Below are positions 44,936-54,368 of a DNA stretch of 64,000 nt, in pieces. The notes under the pieces were generated by a model. The model ran no database searches. It was not told the DNA's origin and was given only the letters and a program-made list of their open reading frames with translations. Every line of letters starts with the position of its first letter. The first letter of the stretch is position 1. This DNA is from Prevotella dentasini JCM 15908 (GTDB taxonomy: Bacteria > Bacteroidota > Bacteroidia > Bacteroidales > Bacteroidaceae), in the NCBI RefSeq assembly GCF_000614065.1, contig NZ_BAKG01000012.1, forward strand, positions 1 through 64,000, given 5' to 3'. A program made the translations under genes and the position numbers.

Positions 44936-45385
44936 TTACTCATCTGACATTTCACGAAAGCCACCGTAGTCAGCATCATATCGAACGCTTTTCTTCTTAA
45001 ACGTGAACTTTCCATTAGGATACTTCATTTTAAGCTCATGCAGTTCTTTGTCTAAGCGTCTAACGAGATCATCTTCACCGTCATCACCAGACAACATCCA
45101 GTCTATTCGTTGAGCATATATGTATGCCATTCTAAGGATATAAACTGCCCGTTTCATGATATCCATTGTCTTCCGATTGTAGGAACTATAGTATTGTTCC
45201 TCTAATGGTATCTCCCGTGAGTAACGATGTTGCTGTTCTTCCAATAATACATCTGGAATCTTTCTCCCTGCTTCCAAGATGGTATGTTCTATATCATCGG
45301 CTATAAGTTCTATAGTCCGTTGTGAATAATCAAATGTACCTCCACTCATAATTGTATACTTTTTCTTTGTATTTTTGTCATTCAT
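44936..45385 (-). CDS. Protein of unknown function coupled to a phosphoesterase
   Basis: 149 residues, largely helical, including IELIADDIEHTILEAGRKIP. Its ATG overlaps the stop codon of the upstream phosphoesterase gene by one base (TAATG), so it is translationally coupled. No family recognised. Confidence 0.6.
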   Translation of the reverse strand: MNDKNTKKKYTIMSGGTFDYSQRTIELIADDIEHTILEAGRKIPDVLLEEQQHRYSREIPLEEQYYSSYNRKTMDIMKRAVYILRMAYIYAQRIDWMLSGDDGEDDLVRRLDKELHELKMKYPNGKFTFKKKSVRYDADYGGFREMSDE

Positions 45386-46152
45386 TAAATCTCTATCATT
45401 TTGCCGAAGTCAAATCCGTTTGTCAGATACTCATTCGCAAACACATATCCCATCTGATTACACACAATTTTAGTATGTCCTATCGTTGTGTCGATGTTCG
45501 TGTGTGAATGACCGTAAATCCAGACATTGATCGGGCTGTCAACAATGAAGTTTCCAAGTTCCGTAGCAAATGCTGAATTTAGGTCTGAACCAAGATGCTG
45601 CGGTGCCACCACCTGTTGCGTAGGCAGGTGGTGGGTCACTACAACAATCTTTTCTGCCGTGCTTTCGGCTACGCCCCGTTTGATAAAGTCAAGACAGAAC
45701 TGATGCATCCGGTTGTAATCATCTACTGTTAGGCGATGGTCTTCATACAGCGTCTGGTAGAAATCATTCAATCCATGGGACACGATATATTCATCACCTG
45801 GCGGAATATGCGACCAAAGGGTGCTGAAGATGAAATCGACATTATCGATTCTGACTACCTGATTCTGGTAATAGCCGACATTCTCCTTGAACATCCATTC
45901 CCATTGCATACCACGAGTCATTATGTCATAATGACCATAATAGTCGTGGTTGCCTGGAACAATAAGTACCTGGCGATAGTTTGTCGATGCCCATTTCCAG
46001 AACTTGCCCAGTGGGGCCGCATCGCTTCTCAGATAGAAGATGTCACCGGCCAGAACCAGCACATCACCCGTAACAGGAAACTCATTATGTTTCAGATACC
46101 TGCTGTTCTCTGCGAACTCCATATGCAGGTCACTCATGTATTGTATCTTCAT
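45385..46152 (-). CDS. Calcineurin-like metallophosphoesterase 1
   Basis: 255 residues. Metal-binding motifs in order: SDLHME (D-x-H), GDIF, GNHDYY, VVTHHLPT, GHSHTN. All are present. It may act on nucleic-acid ends or nucleotides; in this operon the partner is an RNA ligase. It begins 2 bp after the second phosphoesterase gene. Confidence 0.8.
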   Translation of the reverse strand: MKIQYMSDLHMEFAENSRYLKHNEFPVTGDVLVLAGDIFYLRSDAAPLGKFWKWASTNYRQVLIVPGNHDYYGHYDIMTRGMQWEWMFKENVGYYQNQVVRIDNVDFIFSTLWSHIPPGDEYIVSHGLNDFYQTLYEDHRLTVDDYNRMHQFCLDFIKRGVAESTAEKIVVVTHHLPTQQVVAPQHLGSDLNSAFATELGNFIVDSPINVWIYGHSHTNIDTTIGHTKIVCNQMGYVFANEYLTNGFDFGKMIEI

Positions 46153-46154
46153 TG

Positions 46155-46736
46155 TTACTTTTCTTTACTTTGTTCAACTTGCTTGTCAATGATTCTCTTT
46201 ACTTGCCCAAACGATACTGGGGTAAAGTTGTTATTGTCCACTCCTACGTCGTATTGTGTTGGATAGAGATACTGTAACCTTCCGGCATCTATTCCTGTGT
46301 TGTTCTTTCGTGTATGGACATGACCGAACAACTGCCAGACATCCTTGTAACTGCCTTCAAAACAAAGGAAAGGATAGTGACAGAGGTATATTCTCTGCTT
46401 GCCGACTTCGATGTGCATCTGCATGGCTACATGCTCAAAGCGACTGATGAATCCTTGTCGAATATTCTTCAAATCGTGGTTACCCATGATTAGATAAATT
46501 TTGCCATTCAGACGGTCGAGTATCTTTGTCCATTCTGCTGCGCCGCCCAGGCAGAAATCGCCCAAGTGGAAAACGGTATCATCTTTACCTATCACGTTGT
46601 TCCAATTTGCTATCATTACTTCGTTCATCTGCTCTACGTCCTTGAACGGACGATTGCAGAACCTAATAATGTTCGCATGATTGAAGTGCGTATCTGATGT
46701 AAAGAACGTATGTTCTGCATTAAACTTGAAATTCAT
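46155..46736 (-). CDS. Calcineurin-like metallophosphoesterase 2
   Basis: 193 residues starting at MNFKFNAEHTFFTSDTHFNH (46736). Motifs: SDTHFNH, GDFCLGG, GNHDL, HYPF, GHVHTR. It is the small phage-type group (related to phage Gp44-like phosphoesterases). Immediately downstream of the RNA ligase gene and probably functions with it, for example to prepare RNA ends; this is inference. Confidence 0.8.
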   Translation of the reverse strand: MNFKFNAEHTFFTSDTHFNHANIIRFCNRPFKDVEQMNEVMIANWNNVIGKDDTVFHLGDFCLGGAAEWTKILDRLNGKIYLIMGNHDLKNIRQGFISRFEHVAMQMHIEVGKQRIYLCHYPFLCFEGSYKDVWQLFGHVHTRKNNTGIDAGRLQYLYPTQYDVGVDNNNFTPVSFGQVKRIIDKQVEQSKEK

Positions 46737-46794
46737 TTCCTTCTTTGTATTATTCTCTCCATGCCCCATCTGGAGCACGGAGAGAGTTTGTTAA

Positions 46795-47831
46795 TTAATC
46801 GAGTATGTATGCCTGGCTCATATAGACCTTCTTTACCAACTCGGTGGAAAGCTTGTTCATCTCTTTGTTGAGCAATTTCTGTTCGCTCTTTTCGAGACAA
46901 CCATACTCACCGCCATGTTCCTTCAGGAAATCCTCGAGTACATCCTTAGAGAACAGACCCATAATCTTTCCGAAGTCTTTAGGCACATGTACTTCACCGA
47001 TGTGGCTCACCACATTTGCCAAACGCTGCTCGGTAACGTATGCCTCCACCTCAGGGATGAGTGCCTTCAAGGCTTCGCTGTAAGGAACAGGTTCGGCAAA
47101 GAGCTTGTTGCGTTTCTTCACGCTCTTCTTTTCGGCAAAACGCTCGTTCTTGCTCTTGATGAGCACCCTACTTCCATTTCTCAGGTACATGGGAACAACA
47201 GGTCGTATCACGATACCCTCGCAGATATTGTCCTCGATAGCAGGGAAGCCAAGCCATTCGGCAATCTTGCTCTGGAAAGCATTAGGGTATTTGAGGCATT
47301 CGCCGAGAGTACCCTTAAACAGAGTCCTGGCATAGAAGAATCCGTGTTTGTCGAAAAACTCGTTTACTTCATCTACAGGCAGATACCTACCGCCATCCTC
47401 GTTGATGACATAGATGTCAAAACCATAGAACTCATGCTCAGGAGTGTAGCATACACCCTTTTGGATGAGAGACAACTTGCGGTTTGGCTGCACATCCTTG
47501 TGAGGATAGGTTCCACCAAACATCTCACCGAAGACATTAACGCTCCTCACGTCCTCATATCTGCTGAGGACATCCTTGGTAAGGGCCATGACTTTATCCT
47601 TGTACCGCTCAAGCAGTTCGGGATAGTCGTAGAACATCTCCTCAGCTTCCAGCATGGAGGTACGCTTTGCAAACCTTACGTTCTCTCCGTCGCAGAGGAA
47701 ACTGGTATTGGCACCATGTACCTTTTCCTGTACCACATATTCCAAATCGGTTGGCATCTCTGCACGATGCGCTCCATGAACTCTCTGTTGAAGGAATTCT
47801 CGATGGAGCTGTACTTTTTGAATTCTAACAT
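46795..47831 (-). CDS. Rnl2-type RNA ligase, one apparent frameshift
   Basis: About 345 residues with all the signature motifs of T4 Rnl2-like ligases: the N-terminus MLEFKKYSSIENSFNREF, nucleotidyl-lysine K37 in QEKVHGAN (motif I), FGEMFGG, EGIVIRP (motif IV), and LIKSKNERFAE (motif V). It joins 3'-OH and 5'-P ends of RNA. The frame breaks near 47763; adding one base (a G on the minus strand) gives ERIVAEMPTDLEYV and joins the true N-terminus to the rest. First gene of the operon, with a 400-nt leader. Confidence 0.9.
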
Positions 47832-47969
47832 TTCTTTGTTCCTTCTTGTTTTTGCGCATCGCTGCGCGGTTAATAATTGATTGACTACATATTGTGCCGT
47901 AGGCAGGCCGATGAGGAGAAGTCTTGTCGGTGGTAAGTCGACAGTGTTCATGGTTGTGATAGGCACAAA

Positions 47970-48231
47970 CGAAAAATGGTTGGAAAGCATTGCTGACTTT
48001 CCAACCACTTCGTTAATCTCGTGTTTGCACGTACAATTATGTCAGGAGTAATCCACCCCCTCCTCGTGCAATATGGAAAGTCTTCCTATCTGAATAGCGT
48101 GGTGCAGCAATGCTTGACGTATGCATATAGGAATCGCATTCAAGGCACCATGTGCTCTGAATGTTCAATCCGCCTAATGTGTTAAATTTCTGTCTCTGCA
48201 TTACTGCTATTTTTATGGATTTTCGTAAAAT
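47970..48231 (-). ncRNA. Leader or small RNA upstream of the RNA ligase gene
   Basis: A strong promoter at 48238-48269 would start a minus-strand transcript near 48231. A perfect 10-bp hairpin (ggttggaaag, 47978-47987, with ctttccaacc, 47997-48006) followed by a T run ends it after about 260 nt, before the ligase start at 47831. This is a separate small RNA or an attenuator. A 67-codon frame within it has no convincing product. Confidence 0.45.
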
Positions 48232-48237
48232 TGGCTG

Positions 48238-48269
48238 CAAAGGTACACTTTTTCGTATAACTGACCAAA
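48238..48269 (-). promoter_or_regulatory. Promoter of the RNA-ligase operon
   Basis: On the minus strand TTTG (48266-48269), a 20-bp spacer, and TACCTTTG (48238-48245) match the Bacteroidetes promoter exactly. Confidence 0.7.
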
Positions 48270-48377
48270 ATTTCAGGGAATTATTTTAAGAGGCATTATT
48301 GCTTATACACTTGTGTATAAAAAAGTCTGCGTGACCAAATGATTCCAACAATAAGAGATCCATTTGGGCGTAACTTT

Positions 48378-49835
48378 TTATCTTCCTACTCCAGCAGAGC
48401 GTTTTTTCCCTCTTGGTTTAACCATTGCAGAAGCTGTAGCGATACAGCGTACCCACCATCGCTCATCATCCTCATCCTTCTTCTGTTCCCATCCAGACAA
48501 GTTCGACACGCCACCGCCACCACATGATTCTGCGTAAGAGGTGGCCAGCTTGACATAGTTGACAGCCAGCAACATGGCACAGTTGGCTATATTTTGAACG
48601 TTTTCGGTAAGGTCATAATAACCCTTTTCTCGTAAGATGTCACGTTGCCTATCGTTTAGAGTCGGAATGATTTTCTGCATAGTCTTAGCCAGCATCATAT
48701 TGTAAGTACTGGTGATTCCCATACGGATGCGTGCTGCCTCCCTATCAATATCATCACCTTCTCTTTCCAAGGCTCTTTGATGCTCTCGTTTCAAATCAAA
48801 GAGTTTTTCTCGAATATTCTTAAGGCTGACACTCGTTTCTTCTAGCATCTTGGAACGCTCAGCAATCTTACTGTCAATGTTTTCCATCTCTTGACGAAGG
48901 CTCTTAATACGAGCTGTCAGAACAATGTTGTCCGTGCCTTCCTCACCTAAACTACGGGCGATTTCCTCTATCCCTCTTTGGATGGATGCACGACGCTCCT
49001 GAAGATTGGCCATCATTGTTGTCAGGCTTTTCAGTTTACGTTCCTTTTGTTTGATTTCGGCAGCTAAACCTATCTTCCGGCTTTCAAGCCGGTTCACGTC
49101 ATTCACAAGTTCCCGCTTGTATTCGTAGGTGGATCGGTGACGGGCACCAGTTTCTCTGATACTGTCACCTCGTTCCAGTCCCCACTTCATACTAACCTCT
49201 TTTGAGAACTCATCGTGCAGTTGGGAAAACAGCTGCCCCATCTCATACCTGTTTTGCCCAAATACAGAACGCCACGAAATGCGGTTCTTCTCCCGGTCTA
49301 ATGGAATAAGCGTACAATGTGCGTGAACATTGGTCTCGTCAAGATGGACGTAGAAGCTAACGATGTTCTCTTCGCCGAAGCGGTGGGCAACAAAGGCATA
49401 CACATCTTTTGCCCATTCCTCGATGTCATTGTTCCTTGTCAAGTGGGAGTTATCGGCACCCTTGTCAAGGCTCAATGTCTGGTTTCCGAAAGCGAGTTCG
49501 TTCATACGTTCTCGGCTCCCACCAAAGATAAATTGGGCCAGAGTGTTCTGCCGACGGCGGACATTCTCTCGGGCATTAGGGTCTTTTATTCCACGTGCTG
49601 CAAGATTGTCTGCCATCTTCTGCATGATGGACTTCGACTTGTCGATTGGTTGGACGATGCCACTACGAGCCACCTCAAAATTCAAGTGAGTTCGTGTCGG
49701 GTCATAGTTCGCCATCGGGTCATTTGATTTCTTCCGGAGGAAGTCTTCACTCCAGTTTCGTTGCTGTTCGTTACTCTCTGCCTGGCTGATGCCATCAGAG
49801 TTTGGACGTATGTCCATTACCTGTTTTTTGTTCAT
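48378..49835 (-). CDS. MobV-family relaxase (Mob/Pre)
   Basis: 485 residues. The relaxase motif HLDETNVHAH (164-173) has the His cluster of MobV enzymes, and YDPTRTHLNFE (44-54) is the conserved N-terminal motif. The C-terminal half is a long coiled coil (about 240-370). It nicks oriT and starts transfer using conjugation machinery from elsewhere, so the element is mobilizable rather than self-transmissible. Divergence from the next minus-strand gene leaves a 177-bp region with the candidate oriT. Confidence 0.9.
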   Translation of the reverse strand: MNKKQVMDIRPNSDGISQAESNEQQRNWSEDFLRKKSNDPMANYDPTRTHLNFEVARSGIVQPIDKSKSIMQKMADNLAARGIKDPNARENVRRRQNTLAQFIFGGSRERMNELAFGNQTLSLDKGADNSHLTRNNDIEEWAKDVYAFVAHRFGEENIVSFYVHLDETNVHAHCTLIPLDREKNRISWRSVFGQNRYEMGQLFSQLHDEFSKEVSMKWGLERGDSIRETGARHRSTYEYKRELVNDVNRLESRKIGLAAEIKQKERKLKSLTTMMANLQERRASIQRGIEEIARSLGEEGTDNIVLTARIKSLRQEMENIDSKIAERSKMLEETSVSLKNIREKLFDLKREHQRALEREGDDIDREAARIRMGITSTYNMMLAKTMQKIIPTLNDRQRDILREKGYYDLTENVQNIANCAMLLAVNYVKLATSYAESCGGGGVSNLSGWEQKKDEDDERWWVRCIATASAMVKPRGKKRSAGVGR

Positions 49836-49921
49836 AATGTTTTCCTTTAAATTGTTTGTTATTGGTATTATTATCTGAGCTTGCTCCCCGAATGGGATAA
49901 CAATTATGTTCTCACCTACTC

Positions 49922-49941
49922 GCGTTAATGGAAGTTAACGC
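49922..49941. other. Candidate oriT hairpin
   Basis: gcgttaa (49922-49928) and ttaacgc (49935-49941) form a perfect 7-bp inverted repeat 87 bp upstream of the relaxase gene, followed by tattaggct. Position and structure fit a MobV oriT; the nick site is not known. Confidence 0.5.
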
Positions 49942-50012
49942 ATATTAGGCTATGCGATTCGTAGAATCACTCTCTTCCCTCTATTCGATTTTGGCTCCTT
50001 TGATGAACAAGT

Positions 50013-50924
50013 TCATCTGCCACAATCGCCCTTACCATATTCGACATATTGATGGAGTTCATCACAATATGTCCCATTGATTCCCTCATGGGAACGAGAG
50101 CATTTGTGGCATTCTGGATTCCTGCCGTGCCATCGTTTTTCCTGTGCCATCAGGAATGATTTCATGGCTTCGTCATCCTCTATTTGTGGAGGTGGTTCTG
50201 ATTTTACCTCAGATTTGGATATTGGTTTCATCGCATCTTCGTCAATGGAAGAAACACCTACCACCTCCAGATTAAGTGCCTTGACGAGCAATGCGATGTT
50301 GGGATTGGCATCCTCCATTCTCATCAATGCTGCTTCCTCTTCGGTTGGGCGTAGGTGTTGCTGGCTGAGAACCATCTGGGCAATGGTGTGGCAATCGCCT
50401 TGTACATTCTCCATCACATCTGAGAGATGAAACTGGAGATTGGGAACTGCTTGCAGCATTTCTTGCCATTTGTTATACTCACCTTTGTTGGGGAATACTA
50501 CCACGGTTTTTCCGACAAGAGGGAACAAATCGGTAGGAGTCGTTTGTTCTTTTCCAGTTGCAAGCCAAACGTATGGCGTTGGGAAACAACTCATAACGGC
50601 AGCAGTCAGTTCATCCGTCACCAGTGCAACCGTCTGGCTGGGGAAGGCACCAAGTAAGTGCTCACCAAACATACAAGTCGGTCGCCCATCTTGATAGTAC
50701 CAACTGTCATCATAGACCTTGCCTATTTCGTTATCCATTGTGATGATGTGACCATTAGTAATCTTGTTCTCTGCATTGATGTGCCAGAATATTGATTCGC
50801 CTTCCTCTGTAGCACCAATTGGATAGCGTTTCATCAGAGCCTCTAACTTATCTTGGTCAAACCAGACGAAACCGCAGAGGTATTCAAAGAATGAACTGCT
50901 GAAACTCGTAATCTCCGTTTTCAT
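50013..50924 (-). CDS. Toprim-like (DUF6371-type) primase-associated protein
   Basis: 303 residues. The N-terminal part resembles the DUF6371/toprim-like proteins of Bacteroides elements (YPIGATEEGESIFWHINAEN ... DGRPTCMFGEHLL ... VALVTDELTAAVMS). It ends in a Cys-rich tail (CHKCSRSHEGINGTYC). Its start overlaps the end of the next gene by 4 bp. Role in replication initiation is inferred from the neighbours. Confidence 0.65.
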   Translation of the reverse strand: MKTEITSFSSSFFEYLCGFVWFDQDKLEALMKRYPIGATEEGESIFWHINAENKITNGHIITMDNEIGKVYDDSWYYQDGRPTCMFGEHLLGAFPSQTVALVTDELTAAVMSCFPTPYVWLATGKEQTTPTDLFPLVGKTVVVFPNKGEYNKWQEMLQAVPNLQFHLSDVMENVQGDCHTIAQMVLSQQHLRPTEEEAALMRMEDANPNIALLVKALNLEVVGVSSIDEDAMKPISKSEVKSEPPPQIEDDEAMKSFLMAQEKRWHGRNPECHKCSRSHEGINGTYCDELHQYVEYGKGDCGR

Positions 50925-51805
50925 AGGCTATCCTCCTTCCAGTTGATTCCATACTGCGAACAGATATGGAAGAACGTACCGATCTTGATATTGCTGACAT
51001 TGCGCAGAAGATTGTCGAACTTCTTGTCTGTCTCAGATGCTTTGTACTTCGCATTTTGCGAACTGACTATATGGAACAGACTACGTCCACATTCACCAAG
51101 TGATGCCAAGGCTGCACCCACATGGAACCATTCATCGTAGGTGGCGGTAATGTCGATGCTACGGTCTTCAATTATATGGCAGCACTTCTCGACCTGTTCC
51201 ATGTCGTCACCACTATATGCACTGGAACTGTGGTATGCCGGTTTGGGTTCCACCCACACCTTAGTATATAATGTAGCATCCTCATTCACATACGGCTCCG
51301 GGTCGTAGGAGATGAAGCGCATCCTGTTCACGTTCTTGCATGCTTTGTCAATGATTAGTCCGCTGTTGGCGAAGTCATGTTTCAGGGCTTCGAACTGATC
51401 CTCGTGCTTATCAGGATAGGCAATGCGGAAGATGGCAAACCAACCTTTGCCACGGATGCTGCGACCCGCATAGAGTATTTGGGGGATGTTATGCCACTCA
51501 TGCTTCAGGTCATCGAACCAGTCAACGTCCATGTTGTCTTTCTTGTCGATGTCGATACAGAGTAGGGTCGAGTGGGCCACGAGGTTTTCCGCTTTACATG
51601 TAGGAGCAAATGTGCCTGAGATGGTTGCCACGGGCAGTTGCAACTTCAAGCGCTTTTGTTTATCTTCATCTGATATGGAACGAATATACTCAATCTGTTC
51701 CTTGTGCTGGTCGTTGAAGAGGAAGTCGCGCAGGGAAATTTCCGTGCCGACATTGTCTTCCACGTTTCTATAATAGCTAATCTTCGTATCAAATAAACTT
51801 TTCAT
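50921..51805 (-). CDS. BT4734/VirE-N-type primase-like protein
   Basis: 294 residues. It contains LLCIDIDKKDNMDV, a DxD-type motif typical of the BT4734/BF3469 (VirE N-terminal) family, which is related to archaeo-eukaryotic primases, and AGRSIRGKGWFAIFRIAYP. A C-terminal PriCT-like helical domain (EWFHVGAALASLGECGRSLF) follows. With DUF3987 it forms the usual replication pair of Bacteroides elements. Confidence 0.82.
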   Translation of the reverse strand: MKSLFDTKISYYRNVEDNVGTEISLRDFLFNDQHKEQIEYIRSISDEDKQKRLKLQLPVATISGTFAPTCKAENLVAHSTLLCIDIDKKDNMDVDWFDDLKHEWHNIPQILYAGRSIRGKGWFAIFRIAYPDKHEDQFEALKHDFANSGLIIDKACKNVNRMRFISYDPEPYVNEDATLYTKVWVEPKPAYHSSSAYSGDDMEQVEKCCHIIEDRSIDITATYDEWFHVGAALASLGECGRSLFHIVSSQNAKYKASETDKKFDNLLRNVSNIKIGTFFHICSQYGINWKEDSL

Positions 51806-52003
51806 CGTTATTCAAAATTTAAGTTTGTTGTTGTAGTTGTAGCTTGGCTTAAAGTCTTGTAAATACGGGGCTTAATGCTACAACAAGGGTACAACCATAT
51901 AGATGAGATTCCATGATGGAGATAAGAGCACCTTGGTTGTAGGGTGGTTGTATGCTTATGCCCTTTATCCACAGGCTATTACTGACATCTACAACTACAA
52001 CCA
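51806..52003. other. Candidate origin of replication with GTTGTA repeats and a DnaA box
   Basis: About eight copies of TTGTA/TACAA, mostly as GTTGTAG or CTACAAC, lie in 198 bp in both orientations (51825-51842, 51877-51895, 51933-51952, 51988-52001). A perfect DnaA box TTATCCACA is at 51965-51973. It lies between the primase-like and DUF3987 genes. Confidence 0.5.
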
Positions 52004-53425
52004 TTATTCTTCCTTTAGGGTTTTGTTGACATACTGCTGTGACACACCGAGGACTTCGGCAAGAGCGTTCTGCGACTTGATTTTGAACTGCCGACTGACA
52101 GCCCGAAGCAGGTCGCCGTTGGTCATCGGACGCTGTGTGGTTGCCGAGCCTCGCAACAAAGGATATATGCGTTCAACATGAATCTGGGTAAAGTAATCGG
52201 CAATGCGAATGGCATATTCCATGCATTCACCTGTGACAACAGGTTCATTCCAATGCTCAGACAGCAGATGTGCCATGATAGCCAGACGCAGCACATGAAT
52301 GTTCATCTTCTGCCTCACACCACCGATGTAGTCATCCTCTTCCGCATCAGCCTTCATGTCGTTGGCATCTGCATAGTCTGCGTAGAATCTTTCAGCCTCA
52401 TGGGACAGCAAGAGCGGTAAAGATTCCATACAGAACAGCCTTCCTATGATGTCACTCCAGTTGTCACGCATTTCCTGTGTCATCCGTCTGCGATCCTGTC
52501 TTTTGATAAACTCTGCTTTGTCAGGATAGACGAAAAGGAAACGCTGGGTGAAGCCCGAATCCATCAAGGCATCAGTGCCAAAAGTCTTGCCGAGTGGTCC
52601 TGGTTGAATACCACCAATGATACTCATGGCTGGATTATCAACCAACTTGGTATCTTCCGACTTTCGGTTGATGGTAAAGCTGACATTCGACCAAGTGGAC
52701 AGCAGTTGAGACACTTCTGTTCCTGAACCGTTACCACCTTTGGAATATCGCCCGAAAGAATCAATGAAGGACTTCAGTTCATCGGCAACAATGACAATCA
52801 TGTCACCTTGCGCCAGCAATGCATTACGAGACTCTGGGGAACTATCGCCAGCCACTCGTTGGTGGAATATCAGTTGTTCACCGCTATAGTTCCTATCCTC
52901 TCGTTTGCTTTGGTCATAAACTGTCTTCGCCTCCGAATACTTGGCAAAGTTAGCTTTGTCATGTTCCCGTAGAGGACTGGTGACTTCCTTCAACGGTCCT
53001 GTCTTGTTACGACTCGGCTTACCAACCATACAGATGAAGTCACAAGGATAATTGGTGTATGGGTTGGTGGCAAGCAGCACTTTCTTTCCTGCCGCAATAC
53101 CAGCCGTTGTCAGACAGATGGCAACGACAAAGTCCTGTGGGCAACCGTATGACTCGGCAACCGTCCGAATATATTCCTGCACAGATTGTGACAGCCAGTC
53201 AATTGGTAGCGTTGGTTCTGTGAAATTCGAAGCTTTTAGGTGTTGTACCTCTTTTGGCCTTTCGGTAGGAATGGGCAATGACTCAGGAGGCACAAGGGAT
53301 GGCGGTTGCTCATATGGCGGAGTAGGCAGAACTTTACTCGTAGGCTCCACCTTCTCCACCTCGGCATTAACCATAGAGAGGAAGTCGGGCTGTCCTCCCA
53401 CAAATGGCATGACTTGCTCACTCAT
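52004..53425 (-). CDS. DUF3987 replication-associated protein
   Basis: 473 residues. The DUF3987 core has a P-loop-like region (FICMVGKPSRNKTGPLK), VADELKSFIDSFGRYS and IIGGIQPGPL. It ends with an HTH (SQNALAEVLGVSQQYVNKTL). DUF3987 proteins occur with primase-like genes in Bacteroides elements and probably act as a replicative helicase or initiator. Its start overlaps the HTH gene by 8 bp. Confidence 0.82.
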   Translation of the reverse strand: MSEQVMPFVGGQPDFLSMVNAEVEKVEPTSKVLPTPPYEQPPSLVPPESLPIPTERPKEVQHLKASNFTEPTLPIDWLSQSVQEYIRTVAESYGCPQDFVVAICLTTAGIAAGKKVLLATNPYTNYPCDFICMVGKPSRNKTGPLKEVTSPLREHDKANFAKYSEAKTVYDQSKREDRNYSGEQLIFHQRVAGDSSPESRNALLAQGDMIVIVADELKSFIDSFGRYSKGGNGSGTEVSQLLSTWSNVSFTINRKSEDTKLVDNPAMSIIGGIQPGPLGKTFGTDALMDSGFTQRFLFVYPDKAEFIKRQDRRRMTQEMRDNWSDIIGRLFCMESLPLLLSHEAERFYADYADANDMKADAEEDDYIGGVRQKMNIHVLRLAIMAHLLSEHWNEPVVTGECMEYAIRIADYFTQIHVERIYPLLRGSATTQRPMTNGDLLRAVSRQFKIKSQNALAEVLGVSQQYVNKTLKEE

Positions 53426-53756
53426 CTTTGGACTTGTTTATTTCACCATTTAGCAATGCCAGAACATCGCTGTATTTGTACATCACACGACGGCCACCAA
53501 TCTTTCTGGAATGGAGATGCCCCTGCTTATCCCATCGCCAAAGGGTGGTGAAGTTCACATGCAAGATGTGAGCTGCTTCTTCACGAGTGATGAAACGCTC
53601 ACCTTCTGGGACATTCATCCATGTCTCCAAGTCATTCTGTGCATTCTTTGTTTGAGCTGCCACGATGTTTTGGGCCATCTCGTTCACCAAAGCGTCAAGG
53701 TCTTCCCTCGACATTACAACCAGTTGGTTGCCTAAGATCCTATTATCAGATTGCAT
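53418..53756 (-). CDS. Excisionase-like HTH protein
   Basis: 112 residues starting at MQSDNRILGNQLVVMSRED (53756). The MerR-type HTH (FITREEAAHILHVNFTTLWRWDKQG) is followed by a wing (HLHSRKIGGRRVMYKYSDVL), as in xis-like proteins. First gene of the replication operon. Confidence 0.8.
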   Translation of the reverse strand: MQSDNRILGNQLVVMSREDLDALVNEMAQNIVAAQTKNAQNDLETWMNVPEGERFITREEAAHILHVNFTTLWRWDKQGHLHSRKIGGRRVMYKYSDVLALLNGEINKSKDE

Positions 53757-53901
53757 AATCACGTTTTTTTTGAAGTGAAAGTTTTGTTTGTTATCTCTCA
53801 TTCGCTCGATGTCTTATGCACGGATCCTTTTGCATTTCAGATTTAATGAAGTGTCGCGTCCGACAATCCTGTAATCTGAGGCACCGCCACGAAATCGAAT
53901 G

Positions 53902-53909
53902 CAAAATTA
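53902..53909 (-). promoter_or_regulatory. -7 box of the replication operon
   Basis: CAAAATTA on the plus strand reads TAATTTTG on the minus strand, about 145 bp upstream of the excisionase-like start. No clear -33 box. Confidence 0.45.
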
Positions 53910-53976
53910 GAGTGCTGCAAGCTCCAAGAAGAAAAACGCATCAAAAACCAGCCATTTTTGCCCTCACATTTCAAAA

Positions 53977-54008
53977 TTGGTTCTAACGAGGAGGGCAATT
54001 AGAACCAA
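53977..54008. repeat. 9-bp dyad at the edge of the mobile region
   Basis: ttggttcta (53977-53985) and tagaaccaa (54000-54008) with flanking caaaa/ttttg form a nearly symmetrical site. It may be an operator or an end of the second element. Confidence 0.45.
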
Positions 54009-54064
54009 CATTTTGAATCTGGGAGATTCGTGAGTCATAACAAGACAAGTAAGACACAATATGA

Positions 54065-54271
54065 CTCTTTGTCGTTTACATCCGTATTATCTACGATTAT
54101 GTTGGAAAGGATTATAAGTATGCTCTTGTCCAAAGGGTTGACATCTTCATCTATCGTGAGGAAAAGAAGTTCATGACATCCAAGAGTTCAAAGTGGCAAC
54201 GAGGTAGAAGGATCGTGTCGTATCTGATAGAAGTGTTTAGGGCAACACCAAATATAATAAACACTCCCTAG
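54065..54271 (+). pseudogene. Coding-like remnant without a start codon
   Basis: A 68-codon frame reads IIYDYVGKDYKYALVQRVDI ... KWQRGRRIVSYLIEVF and ends in TAG at 54269-54271. Codon use looks real but there is no start codon at the 5' end and no family is recognised. The rest of 53757-54424 shows no gene apart from the sites listed. Confidence 0.3.
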
Positions 54272-54368
54272 TCCAAGAATAGTCAGGGGAAATAATGGTT
54301 TTGTGATAAAAAAGGTGAAAATATAGCAAAAAATCAAGCTTTATTAATTCTGTTTTATAGAAAATGCT

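Noticed and set aside
48037..48240. A 67-residue leader peptide gene
   Set aside because: Its start precedes the predicted transcription start and the sequence looks translated from structured RNA; an inner start remains possible.
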